A program made the position numbers and the translations under genes. 64,000 nucleotides of DNA from Limisphaerales bacterium (lineage in GTDB: Bacteria > Verrucomicrobiota > Verrucomicrobiia > Limisphaerales > UBA1100). Below the pieces are notes generated by a model. It was given only the letters and a program-made list of their open reading frames with translations. It had not been told where the DNA came from and did no database searches. The stretch is from the NCBI GenBank assembly GCA_014382585.1, contig JACNJL010000045.1:52980-116979 (forward strand), given 5' to 3'. This document shows, in pieces, positions 44,667 through 53,396 of the stretch (positions are counted from its first letter, which is position 1; every line of letters starts with the position of its first letter).

Positions 44667-45416
44667 ATGAAATTGAAACACACTAACGCATTTACGCTCA
44701 TTGAACTTTTGGTTGTCATTGCCATCATCGGCATCTTGGCGAGCCTGTTGCTGCCCACGTTGGCAAAGGCCAAGCAGCGCGGGATGACTGCCCAAAGCCG
44801 CAACAACCTTTTGCAAATCGGCCAAGCCTCCACGATGTACGAGGACGACCACGACGGCGAGTTGGCCGGCGTGGCCGATTCCACGGGTGTGCAGTTTTTC
44901 GGCCGCTACTTGGGCCCCGGAAAAGCCGTGGATTTTTCCGGCGGCAGCCTCAGCCCTTACGTGGACAATGCTTCGCGCGTCTGGAAAGATCCTGGTTTCC
45001 GTTCGTTCAGTCGCCGCGCCAAGGACCACACTTGCAGCTACGGTTACAATCACCATTATTTAAATGATCTGGAACAATCCGGAAATTGGTGGGATCCAAA
45101 CTACAGTTACAAATGGCGTGGCATCGATGCCCAGCAAATGCAGCGCCCGGTGGAAACCGTGCTATTCGGTGATTCTGCCCGCAATTGGATGGGCCCGCTT
45201 GAGGAAAACTGGTTTTGGACGCCCCCTTCCCAAGCGCGCGCGTGGCCCGGTTGGGAAACGGCTTATGCCCATTTCCGCCATCAGGGTCGCTGCACCATAC
45301 TTTGGGGCGATGGCCACGTGGAGGCATTGCTGCCGCATGATCAATGGGCGCTCAACCGCCACAACTTGGGCTACATTTGCGGACTTGATGACCAGCATTT
45401 CAAACTGGAAAAATAA
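44667..45416 (+). CDS. Prepilin-like protein with the H-X9-DG C-terminal motif
   Basis: 249 residues from ATG 44667, 7 bp after metH; ATGs at 44646 and 44649 overlap metH and are less likely. The class III signal [20 protein letters not shown] follows a short Lys-rich leader. The globular part ends with the H-X9-DG signature ([20 protein letters not shown]), typical of the greatly expanded pseudopilin family of Planctomycetota and Verrucomicrobiota. Export would be by a type II secretion/type IV pilus-like machine. The gene sits in a run with two small membrane-protein genes that overlap or abut each other, an unusual place after metH. Confidence 0.9.
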   Translation: MKLKHTNAFTLIELLVVIAIIGILASLLLPTLAKAKQRGMTAQSRNNLLQIGQASTMYEDDHDGELAGVADSTGVQFFGRYLGPGKAVDFSGGSLSPYVDNASRVWKDPGFRSFSRRAKDHTCSYGYNHHYLNDLEQSGNWWDPNYSYKWRGIDAQQMQRPVETVLFGDSARNWMGPLEENWFWTPPSQARAWPGWETAYAHFRHQGRCTILWGDGHVEALLPHDQWALNRHNLGYICGLDDQHFKLEK

Positions 45417-45809
45417 ATGACCCGAACGCAAATAATCATCATCGCCGTGGCTGTGGTTGTCGTGGGAGTGACATTATTCACGCGGCCAAAGGACAATGAG
45501 TTTGCCGATCGCGATGTGGCGCTGGACTCCGATGAAGCCAAAGCGGCGCTGGCGATTATTGAAAAGCTCGCTGAATCCACCAACTATCTTGCGGCGAATT
45601 TGAGCGCCGAAGCTCCGCCAATGGCGCGCCAGCAGCTCTTGCAGCTTTCGCAGAAACTCACTCAAGCCGCGAACGTCAAACTCAAGCGCGTGTCGTGGCG
45701 CGGCGAATATTTGAGTGTTGCGGTGACTTGTTCACCCGCGACGGAGCATTGGTTTTATCTGGCCGAAGATGATGATGGGCAGTTAAAACTCCTCGGCGTG
45801 CAACAATGA
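45417..45809 (+). CDS. Small membrane-anchored hypothetical protein
   Basis: 130 residues; the start directly follows the TAA of the pseudopilin gene. An N-terminal transmembrane helix (IIIIAVAVVVVGVTLF) anchors a soluble domain of about 105 residues: a helical half (DEAKAALAIIEKLAESTNYL, QLLQLSQKLTQAANVKL) then strands (YLSVAVTCSPATEHWFYLAED). No family was recognised. Its coupling to the pseudopilin upstream and the membrane protein downstream suggests that the three are made together. The domain probably lies outside the cytoplasm. Confidence 0.65.
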   Translation: MTRTQIIIIAVAVVVVGVTLFTRPKDNEFADRDVALDSDEAKAALAIIEKLAESTNYLAANLSAEAPPMARQQLLQLSQKLTQAANVKLKRVSWRGEYLSVAVTCSPATEHWFYLAEDDDGQLKLLGVQQ

Positions 45810-46387
45810 AAACACCGCGACACATCCCACTGCTGCTCGGCTTGCTCGCGCTCTTTACACTGATGCGCTGGCCGGGATTGTTGCCGTGGAACTTTAGCCC
45901 CGTGTACGCCATTTGTTTTTGTGCGGGCGTTTATTTCAAAGGCCCGCGCGCGTGGCTCGTGCCGGTGGCGTTTATGTTCGTGAGCGATGTGTTGATGAAT
46001 TTTTTCCATTGGCGCGGATTGGGGTTTTCAACTTTCACCTCGCATATGTGGGTGACGTACTCGCTTTACCTTGCGCTAGCGGCGGTCGGCTGGTGGATGA
46101 CCGATCAGGCTCGGCCGACGGCATTGATCGCAGGCGGTGTCCTTGGCGCGTGCGGATTTTTTCTGGTCATCAACTCATTCGCGTGGTTAAGCAATCCGGT
46201 TTACGCAAAGACGTGGGCGGGGTTGGTACAATCGTTCACCATTGGCCAAGCGGGTTATCCGCCGCCGATTGTTTTTCTGAAAAACACGATCACCTCGGGC
46301 GCAATGTTCACGGCGGCGATTGTGTTTGCCGTACACGTTGCGCGGGCAAAGGAACGTGAGTCGGCAGAATTTCAGTTGAAGGCTTAA
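45806..46387 (+). CDS. DUF6580-like multi-pass membrane protein
   Basis: 193 residues with a 4-bp ATGA overlap with the upstream gene, so translation is probably coupled. About five hydrophobic segments are seen. NFSPVYAICFCAGVYFKGPR and FVSDVLMNFFHWR resemble the DUF6580 family, which looks like the substrate-binding (S) component of ECF-type vitamin transporters. With metH just upstream, uptake of a vitamin such as B12 or folate is conceivable, but no ECF A or T partner genes are seen and this is inference only. Confidence 0.7.
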   Translation: MKTPRHIPLLLGLLALFTLMRWPGLLPWNFSPVYAICFCAGVYFKGPRAWLVPVAFMFVSDVLMNFFHWRGLGFSTFTSHMWVTYSLYLALAAVGWWMTDQARPTALIAGGVLGACGFFLVINSFAWLSNPVYAKTWAGLVQSFTIGQAGYPPPIVFLKNTITSGAMFTAAIVFAVHVARAKERESAEFQLKA

Positions 46388-46392
46388 TGAAG

Positions 46393-46419
46393 GGGCGCGC
46401 TCGGAGAGCACGCCCTACC
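46393..46419. repeat. Palindromic repeat, family A (short copy)
   Basis: GGGCGCGCTC-GGA-GAGCACGCCC forms a near-perfect stem; the element ends CCCTACC. It fills the gap between the convergent ends of the DUF6580-like gene and glmM and may terminate both transcripts. Confidence 0.75.
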
Positions 46420-47804
46420 TAGTTTTCCCCGATTTGGGCGGCGATGGATTCGCTGATTTTTTTGCTCCATTCGTTGAGCTTTGCTTCATCTTTGCCTTCG
46501 AGGAGCAACCGGATTTTGGGTTCGGTGCCGGAATAGCGCAACAGCACGCGACCGCCGTGGGTTTGGAGGTCGGCCTCGGCTTCGGTGAGCAGGGCGGGGA
46601 CGTCTTCGAGTTCTTCGATGGGTTTCTTTTCGGTGACGCGGATGTTGGTGAGTTGTTGGGGGAAACGGCTCCAGCATTTGGCTAATTCGCTGAGGGGCTT
46701 TTGTTGAGCAGCCATGATGCGGAGAATTTGCAGGGCGGCGACAAGGCCGTCTCCGGTGGTTCCGTGGTCGCCAAAAATGAGGTGGCCACTTTGTTCGCCA
46801 CCGAAGTTGTGGCCGTGCTTCAGCATTTCATCGATGACGTTTTTGTCGCCCACATCGGTGCGGATGACGTTGCCTCCGGCGGCTTCGATGGCGGCGTCGA
46901 GGCCGGCATTGCTCATTACGGTGGACACCAATGTGTTATTGACCAGTGAGCCTTCGTTGAGCATTTCGAGCGCGGCGATGGCCATGATGTCGTCGCCATC
47001 AATGAGGGTGCCGGTTTCGTCGCAGAGGAGCACGCGGTCGGCGTCGCCGTCGTGGGCAATGCCAATGTGGGCGTTATGTTCCTGAACCCAATGGCACATT
47101 TGCTCTGGGTGCATTGAGCCGCAGCCGGCGTTGATGTTGGTTCCGTTGGGGCGGTTGCCGTAAACAATGACGGTGGCGCCGAGTTCGCGCAGGACGCAGG
47201 GGGTGGCTTGGTAGGCGGCGCCGTGGGCGCAATCGACGACGATGGTGACGCCTTCGAGCGTTTGGCCGCGGGGGAAACAGCGTTTGGCAAACTCGATGTA
47301 ACGGCCGAGGGCATCGTCGATGCGGATGGCTTTGCCGATTTCGCCGGCGGTGGGGCGGACGTCATCGATGTCGCCGCTGAAGACGAGGTTTTCGATTTGG
47401 GCTTCGATGGCGTCGTCAAGTTTGTAGCCGTTGTGGCTGAAAAATTTCAGGCCATTGTCGTCGTAAGGATTATGCGAGGCGGTAATGACAATGCCGGCAT
47501 CGGCGCGGAGGCTGTGGGTGATACGCGCCACGCCGGGCGTGGGTAGCGGGCCAATGAAAAGAACATCGACGCCCATCGAGAGGATGCCGCTGGCGAGGGC
47601 GTTCTCGAGCATATAACCGGAGAGGCGCGTGTCTTTGCCGATGACGATTTGATGACGACGGCGGCTGCGTGATTCAGGGTTGAGATTTTTGAATACGTGC
47701 GCGGCGGCGCGGCCGAGTTTGAGCGCGGTCTCGGCGGTGACCGGTTCGATGTTGGCACGACCGCGTACGCCATCGGTGCCGAAAATTTTATTCGTTTGAT
47801 TCAT
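46419..47804 (-). CDS. glmM: Phosphoglucosamine mutase
   Basis: 461 residues from ATG 47804. GlmM turns glucosamine-6-P into glucosamine-1-P for UDP-GlcNAc, peptidoglycan and LPS. It has the start KIFGTDGVRGRAN, the phospho-serine loop ITASHNPYDDNGLKFF, the metal loop AHDGDADRVLLCDE, the sugar-specificity loop GGEQSGHLIFGDHGTTGDGL and the C-terminal phosphate-binding RYSGTEPKIRLLLEG. The start overlaps the end of the 83-residue membrane protein by 17 bp. The order cdaA-(small protein)-glmM follows the well-known cdaA-cdaR-glmM operon, in which GlmM can bind and inhibit CdaA. Confidence 0.96.
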   Translation of the reverse strand: MNQTNKIFGTDGVRGRANIEPVTAETALKLGRAAAHVFKNLNPESRSRRRHQIVIGKDTRLSGYMLENALASGILSMGVDVLFIGPLPTPGVARITHSLRADAGIVITASHNPYDDNGLKFFSHNGYKLDDAIEAQIENLVFSGDIDDVRPTAGEIGKAIRIDDALGRYIEFAKRCFPRGQTLEGVTIVVDCAHGAAYQATPCVLRELGATVIVYGNRPNGTNINAGCGSMHPEQMCHWVQEHNAHIGIAHDGDADRVLLCDETGTLIDGDDIMAIAALEMLNEGSLVNNTLVSTVMSNAGLDAAIEAAGGNVIRTDVGDKNVIDEMLKHGHNFGGEQSGHLIFGDHGTTGDGLVAALQILRIMAAQQKPLSELAKCWSRFPQQLTNIRVTEKKPIEELEDVPALLTEAEADLQTHGGRVLLRYSGTEPKIRLLLEGKDEAKLNEWSKKISESIAAQIGEN

Positions 47805-48039
47805 CGTCAGGCTCATTGTTTTCTCCGTTAAGATCGGGATTGGCCAAGGAGGGCGCATTGGTGGTGGTCGGCTTGGGTTCGGGAGTTTTTCCCTCGCGAC
47901 CACGGTTGGTGTAGGAGAGTCCGGCGACGGTGGTGATGATAAACCACACCATAACTGCGATGGCCACGGAACCGATTTTCCACCAAAACTCGTTGGGATC
48001 GTGATCGCTGCGTTCGGTGCGGTCCTGTTTGTCGGTCAT
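47788..48039 (-). CDS. Small single-pass membrane protein between cdaA and glmM
   Basis: 83 residues. A charged N-terminus (TDKQDRTERSDHDPNE) leads to one transmembrane helix (WKIGSVAIAVMVWFIITTVAGL) and a disordered, Asn/Pro/Glu-rich tail. It overlaps cdaA by 4 bp (ATGA) and glmM by 17 bp, so all three should be co-translated. This is where many bacteria encode CdaR, a much larger regulator with YbbR repeats; no YbbR repeat is present here. It may be a reduced CdaA partner, which is inference. Confidence 0.7.
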   Translation of the reverse strand: MTDKQDRTERSDHDPNEFWWKIGSVAIAVMVWFIITTVAGLSYTNRGREGKTPEPKPTTTNAPSLANPDLNGENNEPDDESNE

Positions 48040-48947
48040 GAACGATCCTTCGGTCGGAGTTTTTTGTTGATGATTTGTCCGAGGTCTCGCAGCGAATCTT
48101 TGACGCGCGCGGCGAAGGTGAGCTTCTCCACGGGCGCGGCGTCGGCTTTGAGTTTTTCAGTAAGAAAATCCTTGAGCTGATTCACGGATACGTTGGCGTG
48201 CAGCGCGCCGGCGTGGCAGTATGAAATGTCGCCGGTTTCTTCGGAGACGATTACGACGATGGCATCGGTTTCCTCGCTCAACCCAATGGCCGCGCGGTGG
48301 CGTGTGCCGAGGGTGCGGTTCACATCCAGCCGCCGCGTGAGCGGGAAAATGCAGGAGGCGTACATGATGCGGTCGGCGCGGATAACCACGCCTCCGTCGT
48401 GCAACGGCGAATTGGGGAAAAAAATGGAATCGAGCATTTCAGGCGTGAGCGCGCTGTCGAGCAACACGCCGCTTTGGGTTTCCTGATGAATGTCGATGGT
48501 TTGCTCAATGGCCATGATGGCGCCCACGCGATGGCGTGCCAGGCGGTGGGTGGCTTGCACCACGGCGTCCACGTCCAGTGGGCTTTCTTCTTCGGAGGAA
48601 AAGAGCGGGAGATTGCCCAGCTCGGCAAGCAGCCGGCGCAGCTCCGGCTGGAAAATAATTAGGATGGCCACGGTGGTGAACAGAAACAATTGTTGCAGCA
48701 ACCAACTCAGCACCTGCAGCTTGAGCATCGCGATCATGGTGGTGATGCCAATGAGCACGAGGAAGCCGACCACCACCGGCCAGCCACGCGAGCGTTGGAG
48801 GAGGTTGAACATATAATAAATGCCCACTGCCAGCGCGGCAATTTCCACCACGCCACGGAGAATCCACGTCCAATCGAGCTTAATCCATTCCCAGATTTCC
48901 TCGATGAACGGCGGTAGATTCGCCTGTGCGAGAATAATTGCCTCCAT
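48036..48947 (-). CDS. cdaA: Diadenylate cyclase CdaA (DacA), c-di-AMP synthase
   Basis: 303 residues. It makes c-di-AMP from two ATP at the membrane. Three hydrophobic segments (about 30-95) are followed by the DAC domain, with the DGA-type motif as HDGGVVIRADRI and the RHR motif as LGTRHRAAIG, plus ALTPEMLDSIFFPNSPLHDGG ahead of it. About 45 extra residues with a Lys/Arg-rich end (KKLRPKDRS) follow the domain. c-di-AMP commonly controls potassium, osmotic balance and wall metabolism, which fits the linkage to glmM. folP lies 22 bp upstream on the same strand. Confidence 0.95.
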   Translation of the reverse strand: MEAIILAQANLPPFIEEIWEWIKLDWTWILRGVVEIAALAVGIYYMFNLLQRSRGWPVVVGFLVLIGITTMIAMLKLQVLSWLLQQLFLFTTVAILIIFQPELRRLLAELGNLPLFSSEEESPLDVDAVVQATHRLARHRVGAIMAIEQTIDIHQETQSGVLLDSALTPEMLDSIFFPNSPLHDGGVVIRADRIMYASCIFPLTRRLDVNRTLGTRHRAAIGLSEETDAIVVIVSEETGDISYCHAGALHANVSVNQLKDFLTEKLKADAAPVEKLTFAARVKDSLRDLGQIINKKLRPKDRS

Positions 48948-48969
48948 AGTTTATCCGCCTTCTCCGCTG

Positions 48970-49779
48970 CTAATGGCCTCCGCTGCGCAGGGCTTGCACT
49001 GTTTCGCGCACATCGTGCACGCGGACGATGTGTGCCCCATCCGCGGCGGCCCGGCAGGCGCAGGCGATGCTGCTGTCCAACCGCTCGGGGATCTTACCGC
49101 CGAGGAAGGATTTGCGCGATGCGCCGACCATCAGTGGCCGTTGGAATTTTGTAAAACGAGTGAGCCCCGCGAGCAACGCCAAATTATGCCCCGCCGTTTT
49201 ACCAAACCCAATTCCGGGATCGAGCGCCACTTGTTCAGCGGGCAATCCTACGGCGGCCATCGCCTCCAGTCGCTCAGCAAAAAAGGCCTCCACCGTCGCA
49301 ACCACGTCGTCGTATTCGGGCGCGTTTTGCATTGTTTGCGGCGTGCCCTGCATATGCATGGCGATGTAGCCCGCGCCGGATTCGGCGGCCACGCGCCACA
49401 TCGCGTCATCCGCGCGATGGGCGGCGATGTCGTTAATGACCCGCGCGCCGACGGCCACGGCGGCTTTCGCAACGGTGGGTTTTTGGGTGTCGATTGAAAT
49501 GACGGCATCGGTTTCGCCTGCGAGTTTTTCGATGACCGGAATGACGCGGCGCAATTCCTCGGCTTCATCCACTGGCGGTGCGCCGGGCCGTGTGGATTCG
49601 CCGCCGACATCCAACAGCTCCGCACCCTCCGCGGCCAGTTGCAGCGCGTGAGCGACGGCGGCATTGGCGGTTGAGAATTTGCCGCCATCAGAAAATGAAT
49701 CGGGCGTGACGTTAATGATGCCCATCACCATCGTAGGGCGGGGGAATTGCCACGTGATGTTACCCGTTTGCCAGTTCAT
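48970..49779 (-). CDS. folP: Dihydropteroate synthase
   Basis: 269 residues. FolP joins p-aminobenzoate to dihydropterin pyrophosphate in folate synthesis. It has the motif VMGIINVTPDSFSDGGKF at the start, the pterin-loop ELLDVGGESTRPGA, SIDTQKPTVAKAAV, INDIAAHRADD, and later MVGASRKSFLG. Length is typical. It lies between the VOC gene (9 bp upstream) and cdaA on the same strand; folate and c-di-AMP genes also lie close to each other in some other bacteria. folB and folK are not nearby. Confidence 0.97.
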   Translation of the reverse strand: MNWQTGNITWQFPRPTMVMGIINVTPDSFSDGGKFSTANAAVAHALQLAAEGAELLDVGGESTRPGAPPVDEAEELRRVIPVIEKLAGETDAVISIDTQKPTVAKAAVAVGARVINDIAAHRADDAMWRVAAESGAGYIAMHMQGTPQTMQNAPEYDDVVATVEAFFAERLEAMAAVGLPAEQVALDPGIGFGKTAGHNLALLAGLTRFTKFQRPLMVGASRKSFLGGKIPERLDSSIACACRAAADGAHIVRVHDVRETVQALRSGGH

Positions 49780-49788
49780 GCGGGGAAA

Positions 49789-50196
49789 CTAGTAGCCGCC
49801 ATCGCCGGGACTGGGCCCGCGCTGGATGACTTCGATTTCGTAGCCTTCGGGCGCGTCGATGAAAGCGAAGCCGCCGCCGTCATCCTTGAGATGCGGGCCG
49901 TCGGAATAGTCCACGCCGTGCGATTGGATGTGTTTTTCAAACGCCTCCAAGCTATCGACGAGAAAGGCGAGGTGGGTGAGATCTTCCTGCACGTGTACGC
50001 CGCCGCTGCTGGGATAAGAGCACAGTTCGATTTCCTCGTCGCTGTTGGGCGTGGCGAGAAAGACGAGCGTGGAGCCGCGTGGCGACGTGTGCCGGCGCGT
50101 CTCGGTGAGCCCGAGAATTTCAGTGTAAAACTTCACCGAGCGTTCGAGGTCGTCCACGCGGTAACGGGTGTGTAGCAGTTTGGTGACAATCGGCAT
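49789..50196 (-). CDS. Glyoxalase / VOC-family protein (lactoylglutathione lyase-like)
   Basis: 135 residues from ATG 50196. It has the paired beta-alpha-beta-beta-beta fold of VOC enzymes. Candidate metal ligands fall where glyoxalase I has them: His in LLHTRYRVDDLERSVKFYTE, Glu in EEIELCSYP, His in LTHLAFLVDS and Glu in YEIEVIQRG. This is close to GloA, which detoxifies methylglyoxal, but substrate choice in this family is hard to read. The start overlaps no neighbour: the divergent peptidase gene begins at 50279. Confidence 0.85.
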   Translation of the reverse strand: MPIVTKLLHTRYRVDDLERSVKFYTEILGLTETRRHTSPRGSTLVFLATPNSDEEIELCSYPSSGGVHVQEDLTHLAFLVDSLEAFEKHIQSHGVDYSDGPHLKDDGGGFAFIDAPEGYEIEVIQRGPSPGDGGY

Positions 50197-50278
50197 CGGC
50201 GGAGCCTCGCAGGAATTGGGCGCGGATGCCAGCCTTTGCGCTTGCCACGGTGCGCGTGCGGGGGAAGATGGGCGGCCC

Positions 50279-52276
50279 GTGAAACGATTTTTATATTTGA
50301 TAATTCTTGCCCAAACCGCGCTGAGTGCGCCAGAGGTTTCCTCGCCCACAAATATCGTAACGCGTGGGTTTAAGGACAAAGAATTCTCAGCCGAACGCGC
50401 CGCCAAACTTGCGCCCTATCTTAACGTGCGGCCGCTGCGGTTTCAGGATTGGCATCCCACCGCGCACGCGATGCTCATCACCCGCCGCCCCGCCCGCGGG
50501 CAAGTTACGCAGTTGCACGTGGTCAACAAGCCCAACGGCGAACCGGTGGTGCTGACGGATGGCGCGGAGCCGGTGCAGTCGGCGGTGTATCATCCGAAGG
50601 ATGGAAACCGCATTTTATTTTTGCGCGATGCCGGCGGCAGCGAAAAATATCAAGTGTTCCATCTCGATGTCGCCGCGAAAAAAACCACGATGCTCACCGA
50701 TGGCAAACACCGCCACACCGGCGCGCGGTGGTCGCCCGATGGTCGTCGCATCGCCTATTTTTCCCCCAAACGAAACGGGCGCGACAACGATCTTTACACG
50801 ATGGACCCTCTCAAACCCGCCAGCGAAAAACTTCTCGCCAAGCTGCCAGGCGGCGGTTGGTGGATTACTGATTGGTCGCCCAATGGTCGACTGTTGTTGG
50901 TCATCGAATACCTTTCCATTAATCACAGCCGCATCCACATCATCGATGCGGTCACCGGCGAGCGCTCGTTGTTTTCGCCCGAGACCAAAGCTAGAGTGAG
51001 CCACGGACTTGCGCGGTTTGATCCGCAAATGCGCGCGGTGTATTATACTTGCGATGAGTCCTTTGATTTTCAACATATCGTGCGTGTGGATTTCAGGGAC
51101 GGTCGCCGCACGCGCTTCCTCACGGAAATTCGCTGGGACGTCGAGAATCTGGAAATTTCAAAGGACGGCAAAACGCTGGCCGTGGTGCACAACGAAGGTG
51201 GCGTGAGCCGGTTGCGGGTGGTCGATGCAAACACGCAGCGCGTGTTCTATTCGCCCAAGTTGTTTGCCGGAGTCATCCACTCGGTCAGCTGGCGCGCGGA
51301 TGGATTGTTGGCGTTTGACCACGAGTGGGCGCACGCCCCGGGCGAAGTGCATGTGCTCGATTTTTCGCCGGTGAGCAGCGTGCGCTGGCAATCGGCGGGG
51401 CTCGACGGATTGGATCCCTCCAAACTGCCCATTCCGGTGAGCGGCACCTTCACCAGCCGCGACGGCACGAAATTTGATGCGTGGTTTTATTACCCCGGAA
51501 ATTATTTTGATAAAGGCAGGCATGCCCAGTTTTCCCGGCTGCAAGTGTCCGGCGGATTGCCGACGGTGATTTATTATCACGGCGGGCCCGAAAGCCAATT
51601 CCGTCCGCGCTTTATGGGTGGCTACAATTATTTGCCCGGCGAAATGAATGTAGTACTCGTGTGCCCCAACGTGCGCGGCTCACGCGGGTACGGCAAAAGG
51701 TTTCTCGCCGCCGACAACGGCGCGAAACGCGTGGGCGTGATGCTGGATGTGGAAACACTCCGCAACGGCCTCAACGAAATGCCCAACATCGATGGCAATC
51801 GCCTCGCCGTGATGGGTGGCAGTTATGGCGGTTATATGACGCTCGCCTCGCTCACGCATATGCCCGGCTTCTTCAAATGCGGCATCGATCGCGTGGGCAT
51901 TTCCAGCTTTGTTACGTTCCTGAAAAACACCAGCGACTACCGGCGCGATTTGCGCCGCGCGGAATACGGCGATGAGCGTGATCCCAAAATGCGCAAAGTG
52001 CTCGAGGAAATTTCCCCGCTCAATCAAATGCAAAAGCAAATGAAGGAGCCGGATTTTCAATTCAGCCCGCTGCTCATCGTACAGGGCGCCAACGACCCCC
52101 GCGTGCCCGCCAGCGAAAGCGCCCAAATGGAAGCCGCGCTGCGCGCCAAAGGCCAAACGGTGTGGTACCTGCTCGCCAAAGACGAAGGCCATGGATTCCG
52201 CAAAAAAGTAAATCGTGATTTTCAGTATCTCGCCACCATCGAATTTTTCCGAAAGCATTTGCTCGGAAAAAAGTAG
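50279..52276 (+). CDS. Prolyl oligopeptidase family (S9) serine peptidase, exported
   Basis: 665 residues from GTG 50279; the frame upstream overlaps the VOC gene and hides the signal peptide (KRFLYLIILAQTALSAPEV). Residues about 60-400 form a WD40-like beta-propeller (VVLTDGAEPVQSAVYHPKDG; TGARWSPDGRRIAYFSPK; WWITDWSPNGRLLLVIE). The alpha/beta-hydrolase domain follows, with the nucleophile in MGGSYGGYMTLA, Asp in VQGANDPRVP and His in DEGHGF. It would cut peptides in the periplasm. The threonine-aldolase-like gene starts 21 bp after its stop. The GTG start is inferred from the signal peptide. Confidence 0.9.
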   Translation: MKRFLYLIILAQTALSAPEVSSPTNIVTRGFKDKEFSAERAAKLAPYLNVRPLRFQDWHPTAHAMLITRRPARGQVTQLHVVNKPNGEPVVLTDGAEPVQSAVYHPKDGNRILFLRDAGGSEKYQVFHLDVAAKKTTMLTDGKHRHTGARWSPDGRRIAYFSPKRNGRDNDLYTMDPLKPASEKLLAKLPGGGWWITDWSPNGRLLLVIEYLSINHSRIHIIDAVTGERSLFSPETKARVSHGLARFDPQMRAVYYTCDESFDFQHIVRVDFRDGRRTRFLTEIRWDVENLEISKDGKTLAVVHNEGGVSRLRVVDANTQRVFYSPKLFAGVIHSVSWRADGLLAFDHEWAHAPGEVHVLDFSPVSSVRWQSAGLDGLDPSKLPIPVSGTFTSRDGTKFDAWFYYPGNYFDKGRHAQFSRLQVSGGLPTVIYYHGGPESQFRPRFMGGYNYLPGEMNVVLVCPNVRGSRGYGKRFLAADNGAKRVGVMLDVETLRNGLNEMPNIDGNRLAVMGGSYGGYMTLASLTHMPGFFKCGIDRVGISSFVTFLKNTSDYRRDLRRAEYGDERDPKMRKVLEEISPLNQMQKQMKEPDFQFSPLLIVQGANDPRVPASESAQMEAALRAKGQTVWYLLAKDEGHGFRKKVNRDFQYLATIEFFRKHLLGKK

Positions 52277-52297
52277 TCCTTCCCGTACAACGCGCCC

Positions 52298-53377
52298 ATG
52301 AAACGCGCGCGCCATTTTGCCAGTGACAATAATTCCGGCATCTGCCCCGAAGCTTGGGCCGCGTTGGAGGAAGCCAACCACGGTCACGCCTCCGGATACG
52401 GTGAGGATCAGTGGACCCGAAAAGCCTGCCGGCTTATCCGCGACTTATTTGAGACGGACTGTGAAGTGTTTTTTGTGTTCACCGGTTCCGCCGCCAACGC
52501 GCTCGGGCTTGCGTCGGTTTGCCGCAGCTATCATTCCATCATTTGCCACGAGGCATCCCACGTGCAAAACGACGAATGCGGCGGCCCGGAATTTTTCAGC
52601 GGCGGCGCCAAAGTGCAAACGCTGCCCGGTAAGGACGGCCGACTCACACCCGACGCGATCCTCGCCGCGGCTGCGGCCCGGCGTGATCTGCATTTTCCCA
52701 AGAGCGGCGCATTGAGCCTCACGCAATCCACCGAGCTGGGCACAGTGTATTCGCCCGCGCAAATCAAGGCCAACTGCCGCGCGGCAAAAAAAGGGGGGTT
52801 AAAAACCCATATGGACGGCGCGCGGTTTTCCAACGCTGTGGCCAGCCTTGGCGTGGCACCCAAGGACATCACCTGGCGCGTCGGCGTGGATATGCTTAGT
52901 TTTGGCCTCACCAAAAATGGTACGCATGCCGGCGAGGCGCTGGTTTTTTTCGATAAGACCCTCGCGCGTGAATTCGATTGGCAAAACAAACAAGCCGGAC
53001 AACTCGCCAGCAAAATGCGTTTTCTTGCCGCGCCGTGGGTGGGGTTGCTTAAGGACGGCGCATGGTTGCGAAACGCTGCGCACGCTAACCAAATGGCCCG
53101 TCGCCTCCGCCGCGCTTTGGCAAAGATTCCCAGTGTGAAATTTCTCTACCCTACGCAGGCCAATGCGGTGTTTGTCGATCTACCGCCGGTGTTGGTGGAT
53201 GCGTTGCACCAGCGCGGTTGGCATTTTTATACGCTGTATTCTGAAAACGACGCGCGTTTCATGTGCTCGTGGGATACCACACCGGAAGATGTGGATGATC
53301 TCGCCGACGATCTCGCTGACTTAATGGCCAATCGAAAAAAACTGCGCCCTAAATCCCGAAAAGGGCAGGGGCGCTAA
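52298..53377 (+). CDS. Low-specificity L-threonine aldolase / beta-eliminating lyase
   Basis: 359 residues. A PLP enzyme of the aminotransferase fold I type, splitting threonine or allo-threonine into glycine and acetaldehyde, or acting on a related beta-hydroxy amino acid. It has SDNNSGICPEAWAALEEANH and HASGYGEDQWT near the start, the cofactor-stacking His in CHEASHVQNDECGG, Asp in THMDGARFSNAVA and the PLP Lys in LSFGLTKNGTHAGEA. Length is typical. It follows the S9 peptidase closely on the same strand, so the two may share a transcript for use of amino acids. Confidence 0.9.
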   Translation: MKRARHFASDNNSGICPEAWAALEEANHGHASGYGEDQWTRKACRLIRDLFETDCEVFFVFTGSAANALGLASVCRSYHSIICHEASHVQNDECGGPEFFSGGAKVQTLPGKDGRLTPDAILAAAAARRDLHFPKSGALSLTQSTELGTVYSPAQIKANCRAAKKGGLKTHMDGARFSNAVASLGVAPKDITWRVGVDMLSFGLTKNGTHAGEALVFFDKTLAREFDWQNKQAGQLASKMRFLAAPWVGLLKDGAWLRNAAHANQMARRLRRALAKIPSVKFLYPTQANAVFVDLPPVLVDALHQRGWHFYTLYSENDARFMCSWDTTPEDVDDLADDLADLMANRKKLRPKSRKGQGR

Positions 53378-53396
53378 AATTCACCGGGAACCCGTT

